Positions 1 through 7,103 of a stretch of 25,356 nt of DNA are shown in pieces. The notes under the pieces are model-generated. The model had not been told where the DNA came from, made no database searches, and worked only from the letters and a program-made list of their open reading frames with translations. Source of the DNA: JBEIUL01 sp044356865 (GTDB lineage: Bacteria > Planctomycetota > Phycisphaerae > Phycisphaerales > SM1A02); NCBI GenBank assembly GCA_044356865.1, contig JBIKVN010000014.1, positions 1 through 25,356 of the forward strand, read 5' to 3'. Position 1 is the stretch's first letter. The number at the start of each line of letters is the position of its first letter. The translations under genes were made by a program, and so were the position numbers.

Positions 1-36
1 TGATCGCGATCCCGCCCACCGGTGAAGCCGCGCGAA

Positions 37-819
37 TCACTCTGTCTCGGTAGCCCACGCGAACGGCGGATCGTTCCGCAGGTCGTAGGTGCGACGGATC
101 TCGGCCAGCACCTGAGCGAACGACAGCCGGAACGCCGCGACGGGCCGTCCCTGCTTCGGCGGCGCTTCCATCACATCAAAGAACCACGTTCGGCCGCGGT
201 CGGCGCCTTCATCTCGGTAGCACGCGACGAAGACCCGCTCGAAGAGCTCGGCCTCTCCGGCCGGCGTCGTGCGGTTGGCCCGGTGGCGGAACTGCCGGAT
301 GGCCGCGCCGAACGACGAGGGCGTGTCGCCGTGCCCGTCTCGGCAGGCCGACTCCGGCAGAAAAATGAGGGCCACCATCACCGAGTAGGGCTGCCGCTCG
401 TGGTAGTCCTTGGCCTCGGCCCGCAGCTCGTTGTCGATCCGGGTGAGATTCTTCGTGAAGCGGCCGCTCGACGGGTCGGCCGCGTTGATCGTCTTGATCG
501 AGACGCCGAGCCCGAGGCCGAGATCAGGCGTGCTGTAGTTGACATCAAGCTTCTTGGTGCCCTTGCCGGTGCGGGTCCGCCGCTCGTGACCGCGGCCCTC
601 GGCATCGGGCGTGATGCCCGGAAAATCGTCGCGAAGGGCGTCGGCGACCCGCTGGGCGAGCGACCGCGACAGATGCTCGGCGAAGTTCTTCTTGCCGGCC
701 CGGTCGTCACGGGAGTGCTCCGACCCGTCGACGGCCCCGGCCGCGGCATCAAGCGCCTCGCGGATGTCCCATTCGGAAGGACCGTCACCCGACGGCTCGC
801 TGCGGTTTCGTCTCGTCAC
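37..819 (-). CDS. Putative type II restriction endonuclease
   Basis: A 260-residue protein that starts with GTG. A strong Shine-Dalgarno (GAGGAGG, bases 828-834) lies 8 bases upstream. The gene begins 16 bases after the stop of the C5-methyltransferase, so the two are probably cotranscribed. I recognise no named enzyme. Residues 89-110 hold KKLDV followed by GVSIKT, spaced like the D...(D/E/S)xK core of PD-(D/E)XK nucleases (D92, K109 candidates). After this come a conserved-looking basic/acidic segment (TRIDNELRAEAKDYHERQ, 126-143) and a hydrophobic strand (VMVALIFLP, 147-155). Cleavage of unmethylated DNA is inferred mainly from the methyltransferase partner. There is no signal peptide or membrane segment, so the protein should be cytoplasmic. 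The alternative is a hypothetical protein riding with a solitary methyltransferase. The recognition site cannot be read from the sequence. Confidence 0.7.
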   Translation of the reverse strand: MTRRNRSEPSGDGPSEWDIREALDAAAGAVDGSEHSRDDRAGKKNFAEHLSRSLAQRVADALRDDFPGITPDAEGRGHERRTRTGKGTKKLDVNYSTPDLGLGLGVSIKTINAADPSSGRFTKNLTRIDNELRAEAKDYHERQPYSVMVALIFLPESACRDGHGDTPSSFGAAIRQFRHRANRTTPAGEAELFERVFVACYRDEGADRGRTWFFDVMEAPPKQGRPVAAFRLSFAQVLAEIRRTYDLRNDPPFAWATETE

Positions 820-835
820 CCCGTTCGCCTCCTCA

Positions 836-2065
836 TCACTCCGCCTCGAAGAGCGGTGCCGTCACGCCGCTCCCCGCCTTGGCCCTGCCCCGTCGCGGCC
901 GATCTGCCGCGGGGCGCGTCGCCGCCGCCGGAACCTCGCCGCCAATGCGGCGCAAGTGGGCCTCGATCGCCTCGCGGAAGCCGGGGGCAAGCCGCAGGTT
1001 GCCCTTGGCGAGCCGCCCGAGGAATCCGGCGGTCGCTTTCAGCGAGAGCGGCTTGGTCGGATGCTCGAGGAAGCTCGCGAGCGGCGGCCGCTCGACCGCG
1101 ACCGGGAACGGCGAGGCCGTCATCTCGCGGATCTCGCCGTCGACGAGCGCGGCCGCGTACGGCCATCGGCCGGCGTCGCGGCGCACCCGCGGCCCGACCG
1201 GGCAACGGCACCCCTGCGGCGCGGCGATCTGCCGCCCGACCCACTCGGCCACCGGCACGCTCACCGCATTCCCGACCTGCTTGAACCGCAGCGTCGCGCG
1301 GGCGACGCCCTCGGTCGGCTTCGTCCAGTCGGCCGCGAACCCCTGCAGCCGTTCCATGTCGCGGATGTCGGGTGTCTCGATGCGGCCGTCGGGGAACCAG
1401 ATCGCCGGCGGCGAGGGAATCCCGACCGTCGACCCGCCCTTCAGCGTCGGCACCGCATCGACCGCCCACCCGAGCCCCCGCTCGCCCTCGGTCCAGTAGA
1501 AGCCGCACGCCTGGTCGGTTCGTTCGACCGGACACCGATCACCCGCGTCGCCCGGGAAGAGCACCGCCAGCGGATCGATCGCCCGCGACGCGAAGATGAA
1601 GACCCGCTGCCGCCGCTGCGGCAACCCGAACGCCCGCGAGTCGAGCACGCGATACGCCCAGCGGTAGCCGAGCCGCCCGAGCTCGTCGGTCACGAGCCGC
1701 ATCGCCGACCCGCCGGCCAGCTGCAGCATGAACGGCACGTTCTCGAGCAGGACATTCGGCACCGCCGTCCGCTCGAGCAGCCGGAAGACCTCGGCCACGA
1801 GGCCCGACCGCTCGCCGCCGATGCCCTTCGTCTGGCCGGCCTGCGAGAGGTCCTGGCACGGGAACCCGGCGGTCACGAGTTCGGTGTCCCGCGGCAGCTC
1901 GGCAAGCTCGCGGACGTCCCCCACCACCGGCACCTCGGGGAACCGCGCCCGGAGCACCGCCTGGGCCGGGGCGTCCCACTCGCAGAGGAGGAGCGTGCGA
2001 CCGCCGCTGCGGGACAGCCCGAGCTCGAGTCCTCCGATGCCTGCGAAGAGTCCGACGACGTTCAC
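836..2065 (-). CDS. DNA (cytosine-5-)-methyltransferase
   Basis: A 409-residue C5-cytosine methyltransferase that transfers methyl from S-adenosylmethionine to cytosine in a DNA target. All diagnostic blocks are present: motif I FAGIGGLELG (7-16), motif IV GFPCQDLSQAG with catalytic Cys70 (67-77), motif VI ENVPF (108-112), motif VIII LPQRRQRVFI (148-157) and motif X QVGNAVSVPVAEW (263-275). The target-recognition region lies about 180-245 and includes VPTLKGGSTVGIPSPPAIW (205-223). About 130 residues follow motif X, a basic, alanine-rich C-terminal extension of unknown role. The start is GTG, with no Shine-Dalgarno but a TAGTAT hexamer 9 bases upstream. A putative restriction endonuclease follows 16 bases after the stop, and the methyltransferase-first order would protect the host before cutting. 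The family is certain; the recognition sequence is unknown. Confidence 0.95.
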   Translation of the reverse strand: MNVVGLFAGIGGLELGLSRSGGRTLLLCEWDAPAQAVLRARFPEVPVVGDVRELAELPRDTELVTAGFPCQDLSQAGQTKGIGGERSGLVAEVFRLLERTAVPNVLLENVPFMLQLAGGSAMRLVTDELGRLGYRWAYRVLDSRAFGLPQRRQRVFIFASRAIDPLAVLFPGDAGDRCPVERTDQACGFYWTEGERGLGWAVDAVPTLKGGSTVGIPSPPAIWFPDGRIETPDIRDMERLQGFAADWTKPTEGVARATLRFKQVGNAVSVPVAEWVGRQIAAPQGCRCPVGPRVRRDAGRWPYAAALVDGEIREMTASPFPVAVERPPLASFLEHPTKPLSLKATAGFLGRLAKGNLRLAPGFREAIEAHLRRIGGEVPAAATRPAADRPRRGRAKAGSGVTAPLFEAE

Positions 2066-2074
2066 GGGGCCGTG

Positions 2075-2080
2075 ATACTA
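2075..2080 (-). promoter_or_regulatory. Putative -10 element TAGTAT of the restriction-modification operon
   Basis: On the minus strand TAGTAT is followed by CACGGCCCC and then the GTG start of the methyltransferase (9 bases). There is no Shine-Dalgarno. It fits the near-leaderless pattern seen at several other first genes in this window. No convincing -35 was found. Confidence 0.45.
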
Positions 2081-2246
2081 CCGGCGGGATCGGGGCTGAC
2101 CGGGAAGTCGGGAGGTTTTTCTGGGGCGGGCGAAGTCGGAACGCGAATGGCGGCGAGGCCGAGGGGCTGGCGGTGGCGGGCAAGGATGGCCGCGGCTTGG
2201 GATCCGGTGGCGACACGATTATCGCAACTGAGCTCGAAACATTTTT

Positions 2247-2275
2247 TTGGTTCCGTTCGAGGTTCCTGATACCTT
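2247..2275 (+). promoter_or_regulatory. Putative promoter of the RCC1-repeat gene
   Basis: TTGGTT (2247-2252) and TACCTT (2270-2275) are separated by 17 bases, a sigma70-like layout. This predicts a leader of roughly 48 bases before the ATG at 2330. A short inverted repeat (CTCGAA 2233-2238, TTCGAG 2256-2261) and a run of seven T (2242-2248) overlap the proposed -35. The rest of the 264-base divergent gap (2066-2329) shows no other gene. The motif match is modest. Confidence 0.35.
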
Positions 2276-2329
2276 CGCGAGGTCGCGCGGCGGAGGGCAT
2301 CCGATTCGGCGGCGCACGAGGAGACGGTC

Positions 2330-4708
2330 ATGAGCAAGTCGGCAAGTGTTGGAGTGGCGATTGCGAGTATTGCGGCGTGGGTCTCGACCGCGGGGACGAT
2401 GGGTGGCGAGCTACAAGGGCCAAGGCTGGTGCGCGCCTGGGGATACAACTGGTGGGGCGAAAGCAATACGCCCGCCGACCTGAGTAACGTCACCGTCATT
2501 GCCATCGCCGGCGGGGATCATCACACCATCGTCCTTCACGACGACGGCTCGATTAGGTGCTGGGGATACAACGAAGACGGAAGATGTAACGTACCAACAG
2601 ATCTCGGGGCCGCCATCGCAGTCGCTGGCGGCTGGGCCCATACGATTGCGCTGCTCAATGACGGCTCAGTCCGCTGCTGGGGATTCAACAATCAGGGGCA
2701 GTGCAATGTTCCCTCCGAACTCGGGCCTGTGGCTTCGATTGACGGCGGCGGATTCCACACTATCGCGCTTAGAACAGACGGTTCCGTCCGTTGCTGGGGA
2801 TCCAACAACCAAGGACAATGCAACGTCCCTATCACCCTAGGAACCATTGCTAAGATTGACGGCGGCGGCTATCACACCGTCGCTCTGGGATCAGACGGCT
2901 CGGTCCACGGCTGGGGATTAAACACCCAAGGCCAGTGCAGCGTGCCCTTCGACCTCGGCGCCGCCGTTTCGATCGCAGCAGGAGAAAGCCACACCCTTGC
3001 ACTCCGCTCCGACGGCTCGGTCCGCGCCTGGGGTCGGAATGACTATGGCCAGTGTAACGTTCCCGTAGGCCTCGGCGAGGCAGTCAAGATCGCGACCGGC
3101 CTGTTTCACAGTATCGCATTGCTTGCAGACGGTTCAATCCGTTGCTGGGGCCGAAACGACTCCGGTCAGTGCAACGTCCCAGCCGATGTTGGTAGTTCGA
3201 TCGCGGTTTCAGGGGGCAATCACACCATCGCCCTCTGGCTCCCCGCAACGCTCAACCTGCGAGATTCAGTCGCCAGCCCCACCATCCCCCGCGGCATCCT
3301 CACCGCCTCCGACGGCGACACCCTCCTCTGCGCCCCCTCCGCCCTCGGCTCGTCCGACATCGACTACCGCGGCAAGTCGATCGAGCTCCTCTCGACGAAC
3401 GCAATCGCCCGCAACCCCGCCACGACCACCCTCTTCGCCGACGGGGCCCGGATGTCGGCCCCGGAATCGATCGCCCTTGACGGCACGATCAACGTGCCGA
3501 CGAACGCGGGCATCTCGCTTTCGAGCGGTGACGGCCTGTCGATCGACGGCGATACCTTCGTCTCGCTCGGCGGGTCGATCCTCGCCCAGAACGACGGCAG
3601 TCCGGTCGTGCTCGCCGGCGACATGGTGCTCGCGACCGATGCGGTGTTCAACGCCCTCGCCCCGATCTCGCTCACGGGCACGCTCGACATCCTCGGGGGC
3701 GTCGTCGTGTCGGAGAACCTCACGACCTCGACGGGTTCGCACCTCGTGGCCGTGAACGGCACGGTCGACGTCGGCAGCCTGACGATCGGCGGGCAGGCGT
3801 CAAGCCTTTCGAGCGCGATCGTGTCGAACGTCGCGGTCGCGGCGAACGCCGAGCTCGCGGCATCCGGCCAGGTGGTCGGCGACGTGACGAACTGGGGACG
3901 GCTGCTCACGACCGACGATCTCGTAGTGGTCGGGGACCTCACCAACAACGCCGGCGGGATGGCGCTCGCCCAGGTCGGTGTCCTCTATATCACCGGCGAC
4001 CTCGTCAACCATGGGTTCGTCTTCGGCAACGTCATCACCGCCCCCGGCTTCCAGGGCGGCGGGACCGGCGGCACGCAGGCCGGCGACGGGATCCGCGTGG
4101 CCGGCTCGGTCGACGTCGGGCCGGCGGGCGAACTGCGGTTCGTCGAGGAACTCTGGAAGTTCTCGGTGTGCGGTGACCTGACGCTCGCGTGCCCGGCGGG
4201 TTCCGTGCGGTTCAACGGGGCCGAACTCGCCTTCGACGGGTGCGGCGCCAAAGACCAGCGCGTCGAGGCGACGAGCCGCGACCTCGGCTGCCACGCCGAT
4301 CTCTTCGAGGGCGAGGAGGACGGCCTCTCGCTGTTCGGCGAGCTCTCGGTCAAGGCCGGAACGACCGTCCGGATCGTCGACGACTTCGCGAACGCGCCCG
4401 GCAAGGGCGGCGAGGTGATCTACGCCAGGGGCCTGAGCGTGGCGGCGGGCGCGACGCTCATCACGGACGGCCGGACGATCTACACGCTCAACGCGATCAT
4501 CGAGGGCACCGTCGACGACCCGTCGAACATCTGCGAGGCGCCTGACCTCCCGAGTCCGGACATCAACGGCGACGGACGCGTGAACGCGATCGACCTGGCC
4601 TATGTCCTGACCTACTGGAACACGCCGACGGCGATCGCCGATCTCGACCGCGACGGGACGGTCGGGGCGACGGATCTCGCGATCGTGCTCAGTGCGTGGG
4701 CGCCGTGA
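2330..4708 (+). CDS. Secreted RCC1-repeat protein with C-terminal dockerin-like EF-hands
   Basis: A 792-residue exported protein with a Shine-Dalgarno GAGGAG (2318-2323) six bases before ATG. Residues 1-27 form a signal peptide with a short hydrophobic core. Residues about 35-305 carry seven repeats of the form WGxNxxGQCNVP plus a GGxxHTIAL strand, the RCC1/BLIP-II propeller signature, with a period of 39 residues. Residues about 310-735 are rich in Gly, Thr and Val with regular short strands, resembling an autotransporter-like beta-helix; I cannot name that domain. The C-terminus has two EF-hand loops, DINGDGRVNAID (744-755) and DLDRDGTVGATD (771-782), ending in LSAWAP. This is the dockerin-like tail common on Phycisphaerae exported proteins and probably binds calcium. 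The protein is likely extracellular or surface-attached; no enzymatic motif was seen. Codon use changes sharply between the repeat half and the C-terminal half. The gene converges on the lipoprotein gene with a 12-base gap. Confidence 0.88.
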   Translation: MSKSASVGVAIASIAAWVSTAGTMGGELQGPRLVRAWGYNWWGESNTPADLSNVTVIAIAGGDHHTIVLHDDGSIRCWGYNEDGRCNVPTDLGAAIAVAGGWAHTIALLNDGSVRCWGFNNQGQCNVPSELGPVASIDGGGFHTIALRTDGSVRCWGSNNQGQCNVPITLGTIAKIDGGGYHTVALGSDGSVHGWGLNTQGQCSVPFDLGAAVSIAAGESHTLALRSDGSVRAWGRNDYGQCNVPVGLGEAVKIATGLFHSIALLADGSIRCWGRNDSGQCNVPADVGSSIAVSGGNHTIALWLPATLNLRDSVASPTIPRGILTASDGDTLLCAPSALGSSDIDYRGKSIELLSTNAIARNPATTTLFADGARMSAPESIALDGTINVPTNAGISLSSGDGLSIDGDTFVSLGGSILAQNDGSPVVLAGDMVLATDAVFNALAPISLTGTLDILGGVVVSENLTTSTGSHLVAVNGTVDVGSLTIGGQASSLSSAIVSNVAVAANAELAASGQVVGDVTNWGRLLTTDDLVVVGDLTNNAGGMALAQVGVLYITGDLVNHGFVFGNVITAPGFQGGGTGGTQAGDGIRVAGSVDVGPAGELRFVEELWKFSVCGDLTLACPAGSVRFNGAELAFDGCGAKDQRVEATSRDLGCHADLFEGEEDGLSLFGELSVKAGTTVRIVDDFANAPGKGGEVIYARGLSVAAGATLITDGRTIYTLNAIIEGTVDDPSNICEAPDLPSPDINGDGRVNAIDLAYVLTYWNTPTAIADLDRDGTVGATDLAIVLSAWAP
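2435..3238 (+). repeat. Seven tandem RCC1-type coding repeats, 117-base period
   Basis: The codon before the conserved Trp-Gly falls at 2435, 2558, 2675, 2792, 2909, 3026 and 3143. The first interval is 123 bases and the next five are exactly 117 bases (39 codons). Each unit encodes an Asp-Gly-Ser turn, a WGxN strand, GQCNVP and a His-Thr-hydrophobic strand. DNA identity between units 2-4 is high around the WGxNNQGQCNVP stretch. In-frame unit gain or loss by recombination is therefore plausible. Confidence 0.9.
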
Positions 4709-4720
4709 CGCGACGAAGCC

Positions 4721-5413
4721 CTACCTGACCCCCCCCAGCCTCGGAAGCCCCTTCTCGAACTGGATGTCGAGCTCGGTGAACTTGAAGCCGCCGCCCTGGG
4801 TGACCTTCGGCGTGAGCTCGACGGTCATCGCCTCGCGGCCGTGCTTGCGGATGAGCACGTCGGGCGAGAGGTAGCCGAAGCTGATGCGGTTCAGCGTCGC
4901 CATGAGGTCCTTGCGGTGCTTGCGGGCCCAGCCGGCGAAGCGCTGCTCGGCCTCGCCGGGCGTCGGGTACTGGGCTTGCGCGATCTCGCGGGTGCGTTCG
5001 GCCATCATCTGCCGCCAGAACTCGACATAGCGCTCCTGCCGCAGGCTCTGCATCAGGTTCGCGATGACATGCTCGGGCATCGTCGCCCGCATGGTGACGG
5101 TACCGTCCTCGTTCTCCTGCCAGATCTGCGGCTTCTCGGCCGGCGCGTCGGGCTTGCCGTCGCCATCGCGGTCGACCGGCTTCGCCTGCCGCGCCGCCGG
5201 ATCGTCGCCCCGGGCCAGCGCCCGCAGTTCCTTCTGCTTCTCCTCGTCGATGAACTTGACGACCGTGCCGTCCTTGAGCGTGACCTCGCTCGGCAGCTCG
5301 CCCTGGGCGGCCTGCTCGTAGTACGCCGGCCGCACGTGGTACTCGACGCGGTAGCAGCCGGCGGCGAGCAGCGCGCCGAGCGTCGCCATCGCGACGGCCG
5401 CCCCCTGCCTCAT
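4721..5413 (-). CDS. Lipoprotein of unknown function, cotranscribed with nadB
   Basis: A 230-residue protein with a lipoprotein signal: a hydrophobic stretch ending in LLAAGC, with Cys20 as the lipid-modified residue. The ATG start overlaps the nadB stop (ATGA, 5410-5413), indicating translational coupling; longer upstream readings would run inside nadB. Residues 81-89 (DRDGDGKPD) resemble a DxDxDG calcium-binding loop. The middle (about 105-175) is charged, Gln/Arg-rich and predicted helical, with many Met. The C-terminal part (about 190-230) alternates polar and hydrophobic residues like a small beta sheet. No family was recognised and no catalytic motif is evident. It is expected to be anchored in a membrane facing the periplasm. 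Its presence in the nadB operon does not by itself imply a link to NAD synthesis. Confidence 0.82.
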   Translation of the reverse strand: MRQGAAVAMATLGALLAAGCYRVEYHVRPAYYEQAAQGELPSEVTLKDGTVVKFIDEEKQKELRALARGDDPAARQAKPVDRDGDGKPDAPAEKPQIWQENEDGTVTMRATMPEHVIANLMQSLRQERYVEFWRQMMAERTREIAQAQYPTPGEAEQRFAGWARKHRKDLMATLNRISFGYLSPDVLIRKHGREAMTVELTPKVTQGGGFKFTELDIQFEKGLPRLGGVR

Positions 5414-7098
5414 GCCGCGTGCCCCTTCGCCCCGGCCGCGACCGCCGAAAGCGCCGGCCCCTCGCGGTCGCGCCGCCACCGCCCGTGCACCGCGAGCTCC
5501 GCCCGGGTCTCGGGAAAGTCCCCGCGGAAGTGCGTGCCGCGACTCTCCTCGCGCCAGGCGGCGGCGCGGGCCATCAGGCCGCCGACGGTGAGCAGGTTCT
5601 GCACTTCCCACCCCGCGAGGTCATCGAAGATCTTGTCGAACGAATAGCGGGCCCAGAACGAGATCATCTCGCCGGTGTCCGCCAGCCGCGGGCCCGAGCG
5701 CTCGATGCCGACGTTCCGCCACATCGCGCTCCGCAGGCTCGACCGCACGTCGACGAGGTCGAGCTCGGCCCGCTCGCTCGGGCGGATGTCGCTCACCACG
5801 GGAATCGGCCCGCGCGGGGCGTCGCTTCGCTCGGCGACCGCGGCCCCGGTGCGGCGACCGAAGACGAGGCCCTCGAGCAGGCTGTTGCTCGCGAGGCGAT
5901 TCGCCCCGTGCAGGCCGTTGCAGGCCGTCTCGCCCGCGACGTAGAGCCCGGGCACGCCGGTGCGGCCGTCGAGGTCGCACCAGACGCCGCCGATCGTGTA
6001 GTGGGCGGCCGGATGGACGGGAATGAGATCGTTCCCCGGATCGATCGAGTAGCCCTCGAGCAGCTTCGCGAGGCCGGGGAAACGCTTCGAAAACGCCGCG
6101 CCGCCGATATGCCGCACGTCGAGGAAGACGTTCGGCTCGTGCGTCGCGGCGAGATGCTCGGCGATCCCGCGGCTGACGATGTCGCGCGGGGCGAGCTCGC
6201 CCATCGCATGCCGCTCGAGCATGAAGCGGCGGCCGGTGCGGTCGACGAGATGCCCGCCCTCGCCGCGGATCGCTTCCGACAAGAGCGACCGGCTCGCCCC
6301 CGCAACGTAGAGCGTCGTCGGGTGGAACTGCATGAACTCGAGCCCGGCCACCTCGGCCCCCGCCCGCCACGCCATCGCGATGCCGTCGCCGGTCGCGGTT
6401 CTCGGGTTCGTCGTCTCGCGATAGACCTGCCCGGCGCCGCCGGTCGCGAGGATCGTCGCCTTCGCCCAGATCACCTGCAGGCCGTGGCGCGGGTGATGCG
6501 TGATCGCCCCGAGCACCGGACTGCCCGCGGCGGGCGTCGCGGTGATGAGATCGAGGGCGAAGCACCGGTCGAACAGCCGCAGCCCGCCGTTCGCCGGTCC
6601 CGCCGCGACCTTGCCGCGGATCTCCTCCAGCAGGCAGCGCACGAGCTCGCGCCCGGTCGCATCGCCGTCGGCGTGCAGGATGCGGTTGCGGTGGTGGCCG
6701 CCCTCGCGGGCGAGGCTGAGCCGCCCGTCGGCGTCGCGGTCGGCGCGGAAACCGTGGCGAAGCAACCTATCGATCTCGCCCGGCCCTTCCGCGACCAGCG
6801 TCTCGACCGCGCGGCCGTCGCAGAGGCCGGCCCCGGCCACGAGCGTGTCGTCGACATGCAGCTCGGCCGAGTCGTCGCCCGACAGCACCGCGGCGATGCC
6901 GCCCTGGGCCCAGGCCGTGCTGGAAAGATCGAGCGCATCCTTCGCCAGCACGATCACGTCGCCGTGGCCGCTCGCCTCGATCGCGGCCCGCAGCCCCGCC
7001 ACGCCCGTCCCGATCACGAGCGTGTCGGTGACGATGTGCGGCAGCAGCATGCTGCGGAACGGGATCAGGTAGCGGCGTTGGCGGAGGGCGTCGGGCAT
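5410..7098 (-). CDS. nadB: L-aspartate oxidase (NAD biosynthesis)
   Basis: A 562-residue flavoprotein matching NadB, which oxidises L-aspartate to iminoaspartate, the substrate of quinolinate synthase in de novo NAD synthesis. Seen: the FAD dinucleotide-binding motif VIGTGVAG (28-35), SSTAWAQGGIAAV (59-71), REGGHHRNRILH (131-142), QFHPTTLY (257-264), PAAHYTIGGV (363-372) and GLHGANRLASNSLLEGLVFG (395-414). The C-terminal helical domain follows. The length is close to the usual 530-560. The ATG start lies five bases after the stop of the TolB-like gene, and the gene shares an ATGA overlap with the downstream lipoprotein, so it is the middle gene of a three-gene operon. No nadA or nadC is in the window. 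The active-site blocks look intact. Fumarate reductase/succinate dehydrogenase relatives are excluded by the NadB-specific blocks. Confidence 0.96.
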   Translation of the reverse strand: MPDALRQRRYLIPFRSMLLPHIVTDTLVIGTGVAGLRAAIEASGHGDVIVLAKDALDLSSTAWAQGGIAAVLSGDDSAELHVDDTLVAGAGLCDGRAVETLVAEGPGEIDRLLRHGFRADRDADGRLSLAREGGHHRNRILHADGDATGRELVRCLLEEIRGKVAAGPANGGLRLFDRCFALDLITATPAAGSPVLGAITHHPRHGLQVIWAKATILATGGAGQVYRETTNPRTATGDGIAMAWRAGAEVAGLEFMQFHPTTLYVAGASRSLLSEAIRGEGGHLVDRTGRRFMLERHAMGELAPRDIVSRGIAEHLAATHEPNVFLDVRHIGGAAFSKRFPGLAKLLEGYSIDPGNDLIPVHPAAHYTIGGVWCDLDGRTGVPGLYVAGETACNGLHGANRLASNSLLEGLVFGRRTGAAVAERSDAPRGPIPVVSDIRPSERAELDLVDVRSSLRSAMWRNVGIERSGPRLADTGEMISFWARYSFDKIFDDLAGWEVQNLLTVGGLMARAAAWREESRGTHFRGDFPETRAELAVHGRWRRDREGPALSAVAAGAKGHAA

Positions 7099-7103
7099 CG
7101 CGG

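Noticed and set aside
22..2269. Two long plus-strand frames (22-1284 and 611-2269) opposite the restriction-modification genes
   Set aside because: Both mirror the well-supported methyltransferase and endonuclease in composition and have no recognisable motif.
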